A stretch of 64,000 bases of DNA from Lepisosteus oculatus (GCF_040954835.1 NC_090698.1:69633284-69697283); one strand, 5' to 3'. Shown: positions 31,467 to 43,821, counted from the stretch's first letter. The notes: generated by a model not told the origin, from the sequence alone. Numbers and translations: made by a program.

Positions 31467-32501
31467 ATGAGGCACTGGTTTCTATACGACTCCTGAAAAG
31501 CTGAGCCCGGGCTAATCCCCGTTCCGCCGCTTCGCATAGGGTCCTTTTCCGCCCTTCTGTCATTCCACGGTTCGTCCCTTCCGACATCCGTGACAGAACG
31601 CTGAACCTCCTTCTGCCCCCTGTGAGCGGAGCTTTTTGGAATACAACTGTCGCGTGGTGCACCGCAACATCCAGGCACCCCGGAGTTTCTGCAGTTTTTT
31701 TCCTCGGGGTTTTCTTCTCTCTCAGCTCTCCTATTCATATCGCGGGATGCTTTTTCTGGCTCCTGTGCCTGTGAGCGGGCTGCGGCCTGGCTTTCCTCGG
31801 GTTGTCTTTCTGGCATCCGTGATTGAATGTTGAGCTGGCCCTCCTATCCTCATTGTTGGATATAACTCCGGTCATCTGTGCCTGTGAGCGGGTCTTGGAA
31901 CTTTTGGTTCCTATCTGTTTTTTTGTGATTTGTTTTCCTGGTCTCCCAGGTTTATCTTTGTTGTGGTTTGTGCTTGTGTACTTGTCTTTTTTTGTTTCCA
32001 GAGCTCTACCTGAACCCCCCTTCCTCTACCCAATAAAGGTTTATACCCCGGAGGAGGGGGCAGCTCTCAGCCGTGGACTCCCGGAGGTTTCCTTTCAGTT
32101 AAATGAGGTTTTTCCTTCCCCCAGTGCTGTGCAGCTCACTTATTTGTATGGGCATCAGGAGCCACCCATGAAGGGGGGGGATACTGTCACACCCTCTGTA
32201 GCCAGAGGGCACTCCTACTCTGTCCTGCCCCTAGTTTCCTGTGCTTTGCTGTCCTTCTGGTGTCCCTCTCTGGGGCTATATATTTCCGGGTCACTGATTC
32301 TCCTTTGCTCAGCATTGACATTCGGATGTCCTGAGACCCACCTAGCACCAGGTCGCCCCACGTCCGCTGCCTGAGGGCTTTGGTTTCTATTGACTCCTGA
32401 ACAGCTGAGCCTGGGCTAATCCCCCATTCCACCGCTACGCATATGGGTCTATTTCCGCTCTCCTGCCTCTCCATGGTTCGTCCCTTCCGACATCTGTGAA
32501 A
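31467..32501 (+). mobile_element. Decayed LTR retrotransposon
   Basis: A truncated left LTR (about 31467-31595, ending TGACA) and a fuller right LTR (32185-32501, starting TGTCACACC) share about 130 bp, including GGTTTCTAT, GACTCCTGAA, AGCTGAGCC and TTCGTCCCTTCCGACATC. A polypurine tract (AAGGGGGGGG, 32171-32180) sits just before the right LTR. The 590 bp between holds diverged direct repeats around GTGCCTGTGAGCGGG and no recognisable gag or pol. It is a non-coding relic of a Gypsy-like element. Confidence 0.7.
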
Positions 32502-33600
32502 ATGGGCTCTGCCTGTCTGTGTCCTGGTTTAGGAAAGAGCTGTGTTGGCAGCAACATCAAACCCGGTCATACACCTGACACTGTGTTTTATGTACGGCTG
32601 TGTACTGTATCACTGCTGATTTTCATAAGGCGACTGCTACAGTGTCGGCAAACACTCAGGAATGTGTACTCAGCCTGGAAGCAGACAAGGGGCCTCCCCC
32701 ATGAGAGACAGCGGAGGGAGACACAAAGAACAAAGAGGAAGAGAGGCTTGAGAGGGAGAAAGACAAAGAAGGAAACGGCACCAACAAATAATTTCACATG
32801 GCTAGAAGGATAAAGGCATTTATTGTGGGCTAATAAGTGTTATTATTCCTGACCTTTAAACGATACTGACTTCAAGATCCTGTTTGATACAACAGAACGC
32901 CCAATTACACACTTATTATTTATTCTACATCACACTTTTGTTTTTTAAAATGTAGAATAACCTTGACTGCCGGGAAGTGTACAAGGGCAGTTGATGTGTG
33001 CTGTACAGGGTTTCAAAAAGAGCCAATAATTGTGCCACTGAAATAGAAGCATTAAAGAGGTCCTGAGCCATTTGGCAAAAGATTAAATCATGGGGCTACA
33101 TTCTTCTGTTGAACATCATACTAATCAGAAAATATTGCTAGAGTGCATTTAAAGCCGTAGCTTCTGACATTTTCCAGGGAAGTGCAGAACAGGTGCCCAC
33201 AGCAGCTCCCGACAGTCTGAAACGGCAGGTACTCCAGCCGCCCAGCGACAGATTCTAGTCCAAGAAACCCAGACGGAGGCGGGTTCCTGTCGTGGGTCTG
33301 TGTGCGAGTTGGCGGTCTCCTTGCTGACACTTACAGTACTCACATACAGAGCCCTGACTGGCATGATGGCACCTGAGACGCACTGTGTTAGGCACACAGC
33401 TTCATGACCGCGTAAGACAAGTGATATATGACAGTCTTTACTGAATTATCCTCCTGGGATTCTAGGTATCTATGTAGAGGTAAATAGTGTATCCCTCCAA
33501 CTGCACTATGCTCCTGGTGTTTTTTTCGTGCCAACACGGTGCTCTGGTGCACGGTGCATGGCTAACCCTGCCCCTGGCTCTCGTTAGGAGCTGCGCTGAG

Positions 33601-33791
33601 ATGGCCCTGGAAGGGGAGGCGGAGACCCAGCCCAGTCATGTGCAGGAGGATGAGCTGACCGAGGAGGCCTTCCTGAAAGAGCTCTACCTGTACATGAAGA
33701 ACAGAGAGACCCCCATCGAGAGGATCCCACACCTGGGCTTCAAGCAGAGTGAGCCTCGGTCCCTCCCTCCCTCCCTCCCTCCTGCGCACAT

Positions 33792-33848
<57 letters not shown>

Positions 33849-36800
33849 CCTGGCACTCCCGAGCCATCAGGCAGTAAATCCAGGTCAATTTAGTGAGTAA
33901 CTGAGTGGAATGTCAAAGGTCCTGCTTGGCCTGAGTGCCCAGCTCTGGGTATAAAGAACTGATTGACTTCAGTGATTAGCTGGCTGGCTGATACTCACAA
34001 ACACAGGGTCTCAAACAGCAGAACAGGAGAAGGGCCACTTGGCCCATCTGACTATCTTACTCGTTGGGCTGTCCTAGTAGCTGAGTGAATCCAAAATTTC
34101 ATCCAGCCATTTCTTAAAGATGCCCAGAGCCTGGGGCTCAGTCACCTGGAGGGGACGCCTGCTCCAGACACTAACCAGAGCATGAGAACGTGAGCGAGGC
34201 TGCAGACGACAGACCTGTTTCCTCATACAGCACATACACACACCCATGCCTGTGTAGAAATAACAAGTGGACTGGCAGATGAATTGCAAACATGCCCTTT
34301 CTTCTCTCTGCTGTTCCAGTTGACCTGTTTGTGATGTACAAGACTGTACAGGCGTTGGGGGGCTACGACCAGGTAAGGTCCTGAGAAGGTTTTCACACCT
34401 GCCGTTTAGATCCATGCAGTCTCCTGCAGTCTCAGGGTTAAAGGTGGAGACAGGAGCGAAGATATCGCGGAGTGAACTGTCCATCACAGTTTCAGCTGAA
34501 GGGCGGATAGCAGGATCACTTTACTTTACTAGAATACAATCTAAAACAAAACCGCCTTCCTAAAATTCATATATTGAATCCTCCATTTAATTTTCGAAAA
34601 CCAACCTCCAAAATGATTCATTCTGGGACACTGGCCTCCAAAAAGCCTCTCAGAAGTCCTTTTGTGTTACAGCAGGCTCTGAAACTCATCACGAAGACCA
34701 TAATGAAATTAAAGTGGTATAATAGTATTGTAGTTTCCTTGGCCTTCTCCCCCCGTGTCTCCCAGCTTTCCAGAGGCATTTCCGGAATTATTCGGCACAG
34801 CCAGGCAGCATCCCTGATCACAGTTCCCACTAAAACTGCAAGAAAAGTCTCAGTTGTTTATGCAGCCCACAAGGCTTACATGATTACATAATCCTATGGT
34901 TCACAGGCAGGTCCGGGCCTATATTCCCACACGGGGAGGAGTTTCTAACAATGTGTAATCACCTGAAGATATCTAAAACAAATAATTAAAAAAAACATAA
35001 AACCTCTGTTTCTCGTGTACACAAGGATATATTCACATGCATACAGAATGACATACCCAAAAAAGTGGGGTGCAGGGGAGCTCGGATCCAGACAGATGCT
35101 TCCTGCGCAGAACTCACGCCCCGCTGTGCCTCCCGCAGGTCACCGCGCACCAGCTGTGGAAGCAGGTGTATAACCGGCTGGGGGGAAACCCCCGCAGCAC
35201 CAGCGCCGCCACCTGCACCCGCAGGCACTACGAGAAGTGAGTCCGCCCCCGTTCCGCACCCCCACCCCCCCACGCCGTCGCGCGCGTCTGCGCGGGATTA
35301 AGGCTCTGCGCCCCGCCCGTGTGCCCTTCTTCTAGGCTGATCCTGCCCTACGAGCGCCACCTGCGGGGGGAGGAGTACAAGGACGTGACACCGTCCCGGG
35401 CGCAGAAGCGGTTCCACCGGGACAGCTTCGCCAGCGAGGAGGAGGAGGGGATCAGGCCCAGCAAGTGGCACGGGGGCTATAGGCACACGCACATCCCGCA
35501 GGTACGGGCCGCTGCAGGCCGGGCTCTCTCTGCTGCCGCGGGGATTGGATCGGTGCTGCACTGGCTGAGCAGTAGGAAACACCCTCCCAGTCCCACTCAA
35601 ACCACGCGACTAGAACTCCCCCCACCCCCTGGCCAGCTAAACTCCCAATTCCCGCCACACCCGCATAGCATGCTGGGCACTCCTGCCCATGGCTTCCAAG
35701 TGCCCGAACCATTTGTAGATACAATTGTGTCGGATTATTAATGAACACATTGTCACCTAGATTAGTACTGGAGGAGCCACCTGAAAGACTTCTCGAGTCA
35801 TGTGAGGCCAGCAGGCGTGGGAACTGTATGTCCAGCTGCGTGTGGTTAGACGTGTGAACATCGTGAATCTTTCTCCACCCGTGTTTTTCAGGCCCATCAC
35901 GAAGTCATGGCAGACCCCCGAGTCAGGTTGATTCACCTGCCCTTGCAGCTGAGACCGTATTACTACCCCAGCCATCCGGCTCTGCCCGCCTACTTCCCCG
36001 CCTCTCCGTCTGTGCTGCCCCCCCACCCCCAGGCGGGGTACCTGCCCATGCCCAGGGAGGTCAGCGAGCGACCCCGCCAGCAGCTGATTCTCCTCCGGAC
36101 GTTAGCGAAGGAGTACACGTCGTCCTCGGGCTGGGCTGAGCCACTCAACCTCAGCAACAAAGAGGAAAGCCTGGGGCCGGTCAGTCAGTGTCCCTCCTCT
36201 TTCGCCCCACCCTCCAACATCAAAGCCCCCAAGTTCTTGAATAAGGTGTCCCCTCTTTACCCCTGCCAGAACGTGACGAAAGATGGGGTATCAGAGGTCA
36301 TCGAAAACGCAGCAGAGGTTCCCGAAGCCAGCCAGAACAGGCCAGAGTGGGATCTCGAGACAGCCCGTCAGCAGTCCCTCATTGACCTCACCTCCACGGT
36401 GGCATCCTCCACCTCCTCTCCCTCTCCGGTCTCGGCCTCCTCCTGCGCCGGTGACGGATCGGCCCCGGACACACCGGTCACCCAGACCCAGGAGTCAGAC
36501 TGCGCTCCACCGCTGAAGAACCCAGCGCAGGAGCCTCCTGAATTGAGTTCGGAGCCCCTGAACCTGTGCTTCGTCCCACAAGACGCCCCGAAGGACACCT
36601 CCGGGAGGATGAAGATCCAGATCCCGCTGGCACTGCTTCAGGACTGGTTCGCCGGTGAATCGGGCCCTCCGCACAAGTCCGAGTCCATGGTCCCGCTATC
36701 CAACGGGCAGGGCAAGGCGACGGCAGCTGCCAGCGAGAAAGACAGGAGGTTCCCAAAGGAGAGCTCGGACACAGCCCCCACACCGACGGAGCCCACGGAT

Positions 36801-37490
36801 CTGAGCTACCAGGGCCCAAGAAGAGACAAGAGCAGGTCGATGGAAGAGCGGCGCCACAGGAGCAGCTCTGTGGACGGGCAGCCACATCTGAACACCCCTG
36901 TCTTGGGTGGCCTACCCAGACACCCCCCCACTGAGGGCGTTCTCCCTGGGCATCCTGGCTACGCTTACCGGAATGGGCATCTGATTCCGCTGGGAGTCAA
37001 GGCCAGGGACTGGGGGAAGCCAACGGAGACCCACGGTGCCACGAAGCTGCCTCTAGCAGATGCCATGCCTCCAGGCAGCAGGCTTCCCGTGGGCAGGCTG
37101 TACTCTCCCTGGAAGGACTACGAGGTGCTGAAGCAGTACCCTTCGGGGGAACAGGCAGGAGTAACGTCGGACTCGAGAGCGGGGAGAGACAGCTCCCGGG
37201 CGCAGCCCGTCTCCATGAGCTACCACCCGGGCTCCCAGCCCCCTGACCACATGGGAAACACAGGGCTCCTGGCCTCTGCCTACAGCCCCAGTAGCCTCCA
37301 CAAAAGCAGCTCCCCCTTCAGGTTGAGCCCCCAGCTGGCCCTCAAGCTGCCTGCGGCGGCTGTCCACGGGGCCGGGGCGGCCCAGCCTGCGCTGCTCATG
37401 GTGAACCCCACCTCCTCCTCCTCCTCCCTGCTTTCCCTGACCCCCCAGGAGTGCCTCAAACTGCGGAGGCTGATATCCAGCTCGCCCTGA
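33601..37490 (+). CDS. arid6: ARID-domain transcription regulator, ARID5/ARID6 group, complete coding region
   Basis: Five exons join in frame to 687 aa: 33601-33748, 34320-34372, 35139-35236, 35336-35501 and 35892-37490. All introns are GT-AG. The ARID DNA-binding domain spans about residues 20-113 with FLKELYLYMKNRETPIERIP, LGFKQ, VMYKTVQALGGYDQVTAHQLW and the diagnostic GGNPRSTSAATCTRRHYEKL. This places it with ARID5A/5B and the fish paralog ARID6 rather than ARID3. It would bind AT-rich DNA in the nucleus. The remaining 570 residues are Ser/Pro-rich and disordered, with PLNLS (239-243), PLNLC (377-381) and PTDLS (456-460), the last a textbook CtBP-binding motif. The start is the first ATG after the acceptor at 33587, 13 bp into the exon. 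A non-coding first exon is needed upstream. The symbol arid6 is tentative; the ARID5-type domain is certain. Confidence 0.9.
33762..33847. repeat. (CCCT)n and (CA)n microsatellites at an intron start
   Basis: A CCCT tract at about 33762-33782 starts 13 bp after the splice donor of the first ARID coding exon. About 26 CA dinucleotides follow (about 33795-33847). Confidence 0.9.
35892..37490 (+). CDS. arid6: ARID gene, long terminal exon
   Basis: This exon carries 77% of the protein, from AHHEVMADPRVRL to LTPQECLKLRRLISSSP. It is disordered, rich in Ser and Pro, with a short hydrophobic KIQIPLALLQDWF patch near residue 395 and the CtBP-like motifs. The acceptor GTTTTTCAG at 35891 is in frame with the preceding CCG CAG. 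Confidence 0.88.
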   Translation, partial: AHHEVMADPRVRLIHLPLQLRPYYYPSHPALPAYFPASPSVLPPHPQAGYLPMPREVSERPRQQLILLRTLAKEYTSSSGWAEPLNLSNKEESLGPVSQCPSSFAPPSNIKAPKFLNKVSPLYPCQNVTKDGVSEVIENAAEVPEASQNRPEWDLETARQQSLIDLTSTVASSTSSPSPVSASSCAGDGSAPDTPVTQTQESDCAPPLKNPAQEPPELSSEPLNLCFVPQDAPKDTSGRMKIQIPLALLQDWFAGESGPPHKSESMVPLSNGQGKATAAASEKDRRFPKESSDTAPTPTEPTDLSYQGPRRDKSRSMEERRHRSSSVDGQPHLNTPVLGGLPRHPPTEGVLPGHPGYAYRNGHLIPLGVKARDWGKPTETHGATKLPLADAMPPGSRLPVGRLYSPWKDYEVLKQYPSGEQAGVTSDSRAGRDSSRAQPVSMSYHPGSQPPDHMGNTGLLASAYSPSSLHKSSSPFRLSPQLALKLPAAAVHGAGAAQPALLMVNPTSSSSSLLSLTPQECLKLRRLISSSP

Positions 37491-38502
37491 GGGTGCACCC
37501 ACCCATGGGACCTGCTGGTTGCTAGCAACCGCTGGCTGTCTGTTCCGCCCCCCCCCATGGTTATCCGATGGGTCTCGGACCCTGGTTTTCCTCTGTTTTT
37601 TGATCCATCAATCCTGAGCACTCCCGGTGTTGACTTTTGTCTGCCTGGACATTGGAAGGAACGTTGCCATCACCCGACCCACTGGCTCGGAAAGGAAAAC
37701 CGAAAATAAGAATAGATGGAGCTTATTCAGCCACTGCGGCTGCTGTTACCAGTGGCCAAGTACTGGCGACCTGAAGAGCCGAGCACTCTGGGACAAGCTG
37801 GGACTGCAAGCGCTTCGCTGCAGGAAGCAACTTTCCTCCATTCGAACTGCTTTTCATTTCCCACGAGACGCCCATCTTATTCCCAGTTTTGTTTTGTGTT
37901 TCTTCTTTTCAGAAAAAGCATCAGATACCTGGTGAGATTTCAAATAGAAAAAGTTCAAATTCAGCACTAACAGCAGGACTGTTTAAGCCAAAGGTCTGTC
38001 AATAAGCAAAAAGAGTGCCAGCATTGTAATAAGTGTATATTTTATAAATGTGTGTATATAAAAGATTAGAAGTATGTTTTCTATCGTTTTCATGTAATTA
38101 TGAAATATGATTTATTTTATATGATGTATTTTCTAAAATAATTGAAGTATGCGATGAAGAAAGTAAAGAATTAAGATTAAATTTATAAGTCTTTACCTGC
38201 CAGACATTGACCCAGGCATTGCTATAGGAAGTGGGGGGGGGGGAGAGAGGTTTCTGAACAAGTGCGGGTGTCTGAGGTGAGCTTATTTAGATCAGGGGTG
38301 ACCAATCCCAGGTCTGGGAATGCAGGATTTCAGTACAACTCAACTCTTACAGAGCGAAACCAGCTGGTTAGTGACCCTGCAGGACCAGGACTGGACAGCC
38401 ATGTGGGCCTTCGTCACCCCGCGGTTTTGTACAGAGCTATCAAAAACGTCAGGTTTTGAAACGGCGATTACAGAATTGACCCAATTCATCGATGACTGTT
38501 GA

Positions 38503-38508
38503 AATAAA
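38503..38508 (+). terminator. Candidate poly(A) signal of the ARID gene
   Basis: AATAAA lies about 1 kb after the stop codon. Another lies near 38928. The intervening DNA is AT-rich, as 3' UTRs often are, and contains a MITE-like end (TAGATCAGGGGTGACC, about 38289). Confidence 0.4.
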
Positions 38509-38509
38509 C

Positions 38510-41500
38510 CTGCTAAAACTGTTCTGGTCCTTTTTTGAAGTGGGACTTTCTTTGTTATTTCTGTCTCGTAAAATGTTTTTTGAAGGACAATGTTGAACTT
38601 GAAATATGAAAAATGTAAATAAGTTATCTATGTAAATAACAGAGCAGTTTTGAAGACAGCCAAGACCATAAAACATCATACTACAGTTACCGTATGTCAA
38701 TGTTACTCTTTGCGTCTGGACAGTACTGTTTTTTAAACAAATCGTTGAAGACATTAACAAAAACCATTAGCATTCACACACTCAAACAGTGAGATGGTTA
38801 GTACTGTTCTGTGGAGTTAAACAAATAGTCAAACATGATTCTGTTCCTTTTTCTGTTAAATTATTTTATCTGTAGTAGTCTGGTGTTTCTGCACTGTCCT
38901 TCAACAGTACATTTCCTGCTTTAGCACATAATAAACTCCTGGTTCAGGTTGTAACTGTACAGTTATATATTTTATTGTACAAACAGTAACAGCATCTCCT
39001 TTCACTGAGTCACACGTTTGAGCCTTGCCTGTTACACACAGTCTTCCGTCTGTGAAAAACACCCTCAATTTCTTTCCGTATGACTGGACCACCAGCCCTG
39101 GCTGCTGGATTGATTTAGCCACCTTGGTCCCTGTAGAGCTTCAGTGTCAATTATATCTGCCAATGCAGTTGCTTTGCGCGGTTGGCTCTGGAAAATAAAA
39201 ATACTTTTTTTATACTTATATTGAATATATTGTATTACCGTAAGAGGTTGTATTGGGCTTTTGTAAGGGTTACAGGTCAAATTTAACTATATGCGAATTT
39301 AAGTCAACTGTACTGACAGAGCTTGCTCTAGCGCAGAGCACAGGTTTGACACTTTCTATTGTAAAAGACTGTGTAAAACATTCTTTTACCATGTTAGCTG
39401 CATCTTAAAGGTCTTCTTTTACCGATTTCCTTATCAAATTCACTCCTGTTTTTACAGTTCTAATAAGAGGCATGAGTTGTGATAATGATTGCTTATCACG
39501 ATCACTCCTGATATAGCTGGTACAACCTGCATGAATACTTCCTACTAACAGATTCGTAATGCATTAGCAATGTTATTGCGTCTCACTCTCCACTTCCAGC
39601 ATTGCATACATGTTCACACATCCTGCAGTGTAACAAAGCTTTCTGCATTCTCTGGAGACACTTCCTGGTACACCTGACACCAAGCAGGAGGCAAGCTGGG
39701 CTCCCAAGAATGGCTTGGCTAAGACTTTGAATCTGAGGTCACCCGAGTGCATTCCAATGATGGGACTTCTCATGATCTGAAACTCAAAAAAGGCAAAACC
39801 TGAAAAAACACCGGGACAACATGCAAACTCCACAGATAGGTGTCCAAAGCTGGAATTGAACTCAGGACCATAAAGCTGCAAACTACTGTCCCCCCCCCCA
39901 GCCTGCATTCAAAACTGAGCTGCCCTATCTGAGCCATCAGTCTTGGCTTGTCTCAGCCCAGCACATTACTGCAGAATGTGTTTGTTTTATACCTGTCAAA
40001 GTGCTCATATAGCACAATAACTTCTGACCCTCTTCATATCTTTTGATGTCGATGAACCGGCCAGGGGCTGGAAAAGAAGTGGCAGCAGGCAGTCTGAGAC
40101 GTATGACAAGAGTGACAGAAGCTTCTGGCGTGTGTTGAACACCTGACAGATCAACCCACAGAAGCAGAAACCTCTTTTGTTGTTCATTCCTACCAAATCC
40201 ACAAACTTTACATTCATAAAATGTCCCTTTTACACATTAACATTATCTAGTGACATATCAATAATCTAATAGATAAAACATCATCTTATCCTGTAAAGGA
40301 TTATGGGAAGTCAGAGACTGTCCAAGACACACACAACACTAGGTAAGATTTATAGCACTTTCCTACTCTACCCCTGGACAGGACAACAGCTGTGCAGGAA
40401 AAACATGGGGATCACGCAAACGTCACACAGACAGGCAACAAAGACCAGAACTGTGAATCCAGAATTCTGGAGACAGGAGGGAGCAGACATACACGCCCCA
40501 TCATTCTTTCAAACCAGCACTAGACACCTCTTCAACAAGTGGCAGGTTCATGACTGTAGTCCTGGGCATTGTATTCTCTATTCCCTTCTTGAATCCTGTA
40601 TACTCTGCTCCAGACTGGAGCAATTTGGTTCTGATATGAGACAGCACCTCTTTCACATTCTGTTTCATACTACTCATCAATGAAGCTCAATGAAGCTCTT
40701 ATAAAATCCTCCTTAAGCCTACAGAGAAGGAATCAGATAGGCCTGGAAAGGGATTAAAATGATCCCTTGATCTTGAACTTGATCCCTCATCCCTTTAGAA
40801 CGAACTGTCATCCTGTTTCCCTTCTTAATCCTCTCTCTAAAATCCTCGAGTAAAATCCCCAGTGTTGAAGAAATTATTTTTATCAGCATTGTGAGTGCCA
40901 TTTTTTCTCACTCACCAACACTCTCTCTCAATCACCCCTGACATTCGGAGGAACCACAGTAGCTCCGGCCAACACCACTGTCCAGGTTAGGTTAGTCCCA
41001 TCTGTGAAAGAGAAACCCCTCACCATCTTTTCCCACTAGACATCAGTCACAGAGTTCCACAACACAAGCCCCATTGGCAGAGCACAATTAGCATAGTCTT
41101 ACAATGACTATTAACAACAGATCAGTTTTAGCAGGAACGTAAATCAGAAAAAACAGATCATTAACAAATGTATGACTATGTATACAACAGCTATAGACTT
41201 CACAAGAAAATGCTATTTGCTAATGTAATAAAATGACTTTGTGGTGTGGCGAGTTGGCACACTGCCGTGAACAGTCTCCGGTGTTCTGATGTGATATATT
41301 ATGGAACAATCATAATTTCATGGTGCTCTCAGCACAGTAGTTAGGAATAGTTCCAAATTGCAAAATAATTAAGAAGCTAATGTCCATGTTGAAGACCATG
41401 GCCTTCAAGGGGTATAAGGCTTCTTATGAAATACAAAAGATGTATATTTTACAGTATGAGGCTTAGGACAAAACTGCACACCTGACCTTTCTCCTTTTCA

Positions 41501-41726
41501 TTCTAAATTGAGCAGTTATATGGTAATAATTCAATACCAGATTACTATTACATTTAATGATAGTGCTAATTTAAATATTGCAGTAAACGTCTTCACTATA
41601 TAGGTCCATGTCCATGAAAGTTCTAAAGATTAAAACAGGCCCTTACAAAGTTCTTTTCTTTTCAGGGTAGTTTATGTGACAGGGTGTGCATGCATAATCA
41701 ATGAGATTGTTAGAAGTTTGATCTCA
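38510..41726. other. Intergenic DNA with repeat debris
   Basis: No supported gene. A further diverged L2/SINE fragment sits at about 40385-40460 (minus). Confidence 0.4.
39790..39910 (-). repeat. L2/SINE fragment
   Basis: ACATGCAAACTCCACAGATAG and GGAATTGAACTCAGGACC are inverted L2/SINE hallmarks. A C-run of about 10 follows. Confidence 0.5.
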
Positions 41727-42012
41727 GGTGGCACAGTGGGGCAGTGGTTAGCTCCTGGGTTCATTTCCAGGGAGGCTATATATGTTGAGATTGTACATAC
41801 TCCCCCTGTTTGTGTGGGTTTCCCCCCACAGTCCAGAGACAGGCAGGTTAATTGGATTCTGGGCAAACTGGCCCTTGTGTGAGTGAGTGCCCTGCAATGG
41901 ACTGGTATCCCATCCAGGGTGTATCCTGCCTTGTACCCATTGCTTGATGGGATAGGCTCCAGCTCAGCCTTGACTCTGTATTGAATTAAACGGTTAGAAA
42001 ATGGGTGGATGT
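41727..42012 (+). repeat. SINE/L2-type repeat, near full length
   Basis: It starts GGTGGCACAGTGGGGCAGTGG and continues with TGTGTGGGTTTCC, CCCACAGTCCAGAGACAGGC, TTAATTGGATTCTG, CCCTGCAATGGACTGG, TCCAGGGTGTATCCTGCC and AAACGGTTAGAAAATGGGTG. This is the classic fish L2-tailed repeat layout. Confidence 0.85.
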
Positions 42013-42124
42013 TCTGTCTCAGTTTAACAACAGCCATAGCAGAAGGGCACTGATTACTCTTCTCTCAACTGGTCTTCATAGGGATCTGTGCGCCAGATCA
42101 TCGCCGCTGGATCGATAATTCAAT

Positions 42125-42485
42125 CAGGGCCAGATTTTGGCGTCTGTAGGCCCTCGGCACTTTCACTCCGAAGTGTGCAAAAAGAGGGGTGAACACCAAT
42201 TGAATGACATCGATTGACACGATGCACTTTAAACTCTTCTAACGCTAAACCACATGATTGACGGAGCGAGTCGAGCGACCATCACTTAGATACTTCTAGT
42301 GTCTAGAACAGCCGCTAGAGAGCGTAGGATTATTGATTAGGAGAACCTAGAGTCGATCGCAAGCATGTTGTTTCAGCTCGTTTTTTGCTAGTCACTAGTG
42401 ATTCCCTCCCTCGTAGGCTCCAAAACGTGTTTTTTGTAAGCCCTAGGCAGTGTGCCTACAGTGCCTAAAGGGAAATCCGGCACTG
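42125..42485. mobile_element. Non-autonomous hAT-like MITE, 361 bp, copy B
   Basis: The ends are CAGGGCCAGATTTT and AAATCCGGCACTG. The flanks AATTCAAT (42117-42124) and GATTCAAT (42486-42493) form an 8-bp duplication with one mismatch. Inverted relative to copy A at 10698, it shares CACTGTAGGCACACT, CACTAGTGACTA and GAGCTGAAACAAC. The internal length difference shows deletion in copy A or insertion here. Confidence 0.82.
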
Positions 42486-43317
42486 GATTCAATATTACCT
42501 GAATGTAAACTGACTATCACCAGGACACAATATTGAATTCTAGTAACTAAAAAGTTACTTTCAAAATAAATACCAAAGTACAATCTTTGCGAAGGAAGCA
42601 GAAAGCTGAAGAAAAAGAATATTTATTTCTACATTATATTGGAGGTGCCACCTGGTATAACCTGTCCCCCAGCTTGTAGCTCTGATATTGCAAAGCAATG
42701 CCTTCGGGCTGTGTGCCTAGTGCACATTGACAGGAAGTGTTTGGATTAACCAGTCGTACAGGTTGGTAATACAATATTACAGGTATGCGTAGCTGTTCCA
42801 CATGAATTACCAGCGCTGGCGCCTCGTCCACTGTCTGAGTTACTGTAATGATGCCGCAGGTCGTTTTCCAGAGGAGAATGTTTTGAGCTTCTTCAAAGCT
42901 ACACATGCTGTTTTAACATTGTTTTTGAAAATCCAGAAACGGCCCTAATAATAATCTGGGAGGCGTACTGTATATTCCTTTCTCTTATCTGTGATCAGAT
43001 GTGATTGAATCAGACCACACTGCCCAGATGAAGCTTGTTCACCAGGGACTCCCAGTTGGAATGTTAGTTTCATGCTGCCACTCTTGTGGCGTGTTTGAAA
43101 CTGCTTATCAAATCATGCTCGGGAGAAAAAAACAAACAAAGACTCATGTGCTCACTCTCAAGCCTGGGAAACGTGCTCTCTTCCCTCCTGTGACACTGCC
43201 GTATCGTCTTCCTTGCTGGCGGGGTTTGTCCGGTTTGGTCGCATTGTTGCTGCAAAACCAATTTGTCCCAGAGGACAGTAGAGCTCGAATCGGACTCGGG
43301 ACTGCCCCTCTGCGACC

Positions 43318-43410
43318 CTGCCTGGTGCCTCTTGCTTGTCGGGATGGGCTCCGGTGCCCCTGCGGCCCTGTATTGGATAAAGCAGTTGGAAAACCGATGG
43401 ATGGGTCGTG
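43318..43410 (+). repeat. SINE/L2-type 3' fragment
   Basis: GGGATGGGCTCCGG, CCCTGTATTGGATAAAGC and AAACCGATGGATGGG are the 3' end of the same L2-tailed family. Confidence 0.65.
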
Positions 43411-43821
43411 GTCGCCTGGCCTGCTCTGCCTTATTTACCGGAGCTGATTCCATGGGATCCTGTTCGTCGGTCGTCGGCGGGAAACCAAATGAGCAGGACG
43501 CGCCTAAGGTTATGCTCCTGTCTATGATATTGCTCGTTTATTTCCACTAAGGACCTGAAACTACGCTTTTCCTAACAGGAATTGTATATGCTGCACTGGC
43601 AAAGGTAATTTCTATAAACAAGCATACCATACTGTCCAGTTGCGGTTGAGCACAATTTGGACAGTAACAGCTCCAGCGGTGGGCACAAACAGTGCTGGGG
43701 GCCAATGCTGTTTTGCGGACAGTGCCCATAGGAAGGTTCTCCCCAGAGTCTCCATTATGTCCACATTCAAGCCACAGAGCCTCATTGGACCAGAGTGTAT
43801 CCTGTCTAATACAGCCTTTGA

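Noticed and set aside
31823-32374. 183-codon ORF inside the LTR element as a retroviral protein
   Set aside because: It has no recognisable gag, pol or env motif and runs straight into the LTR. Treated as chance.
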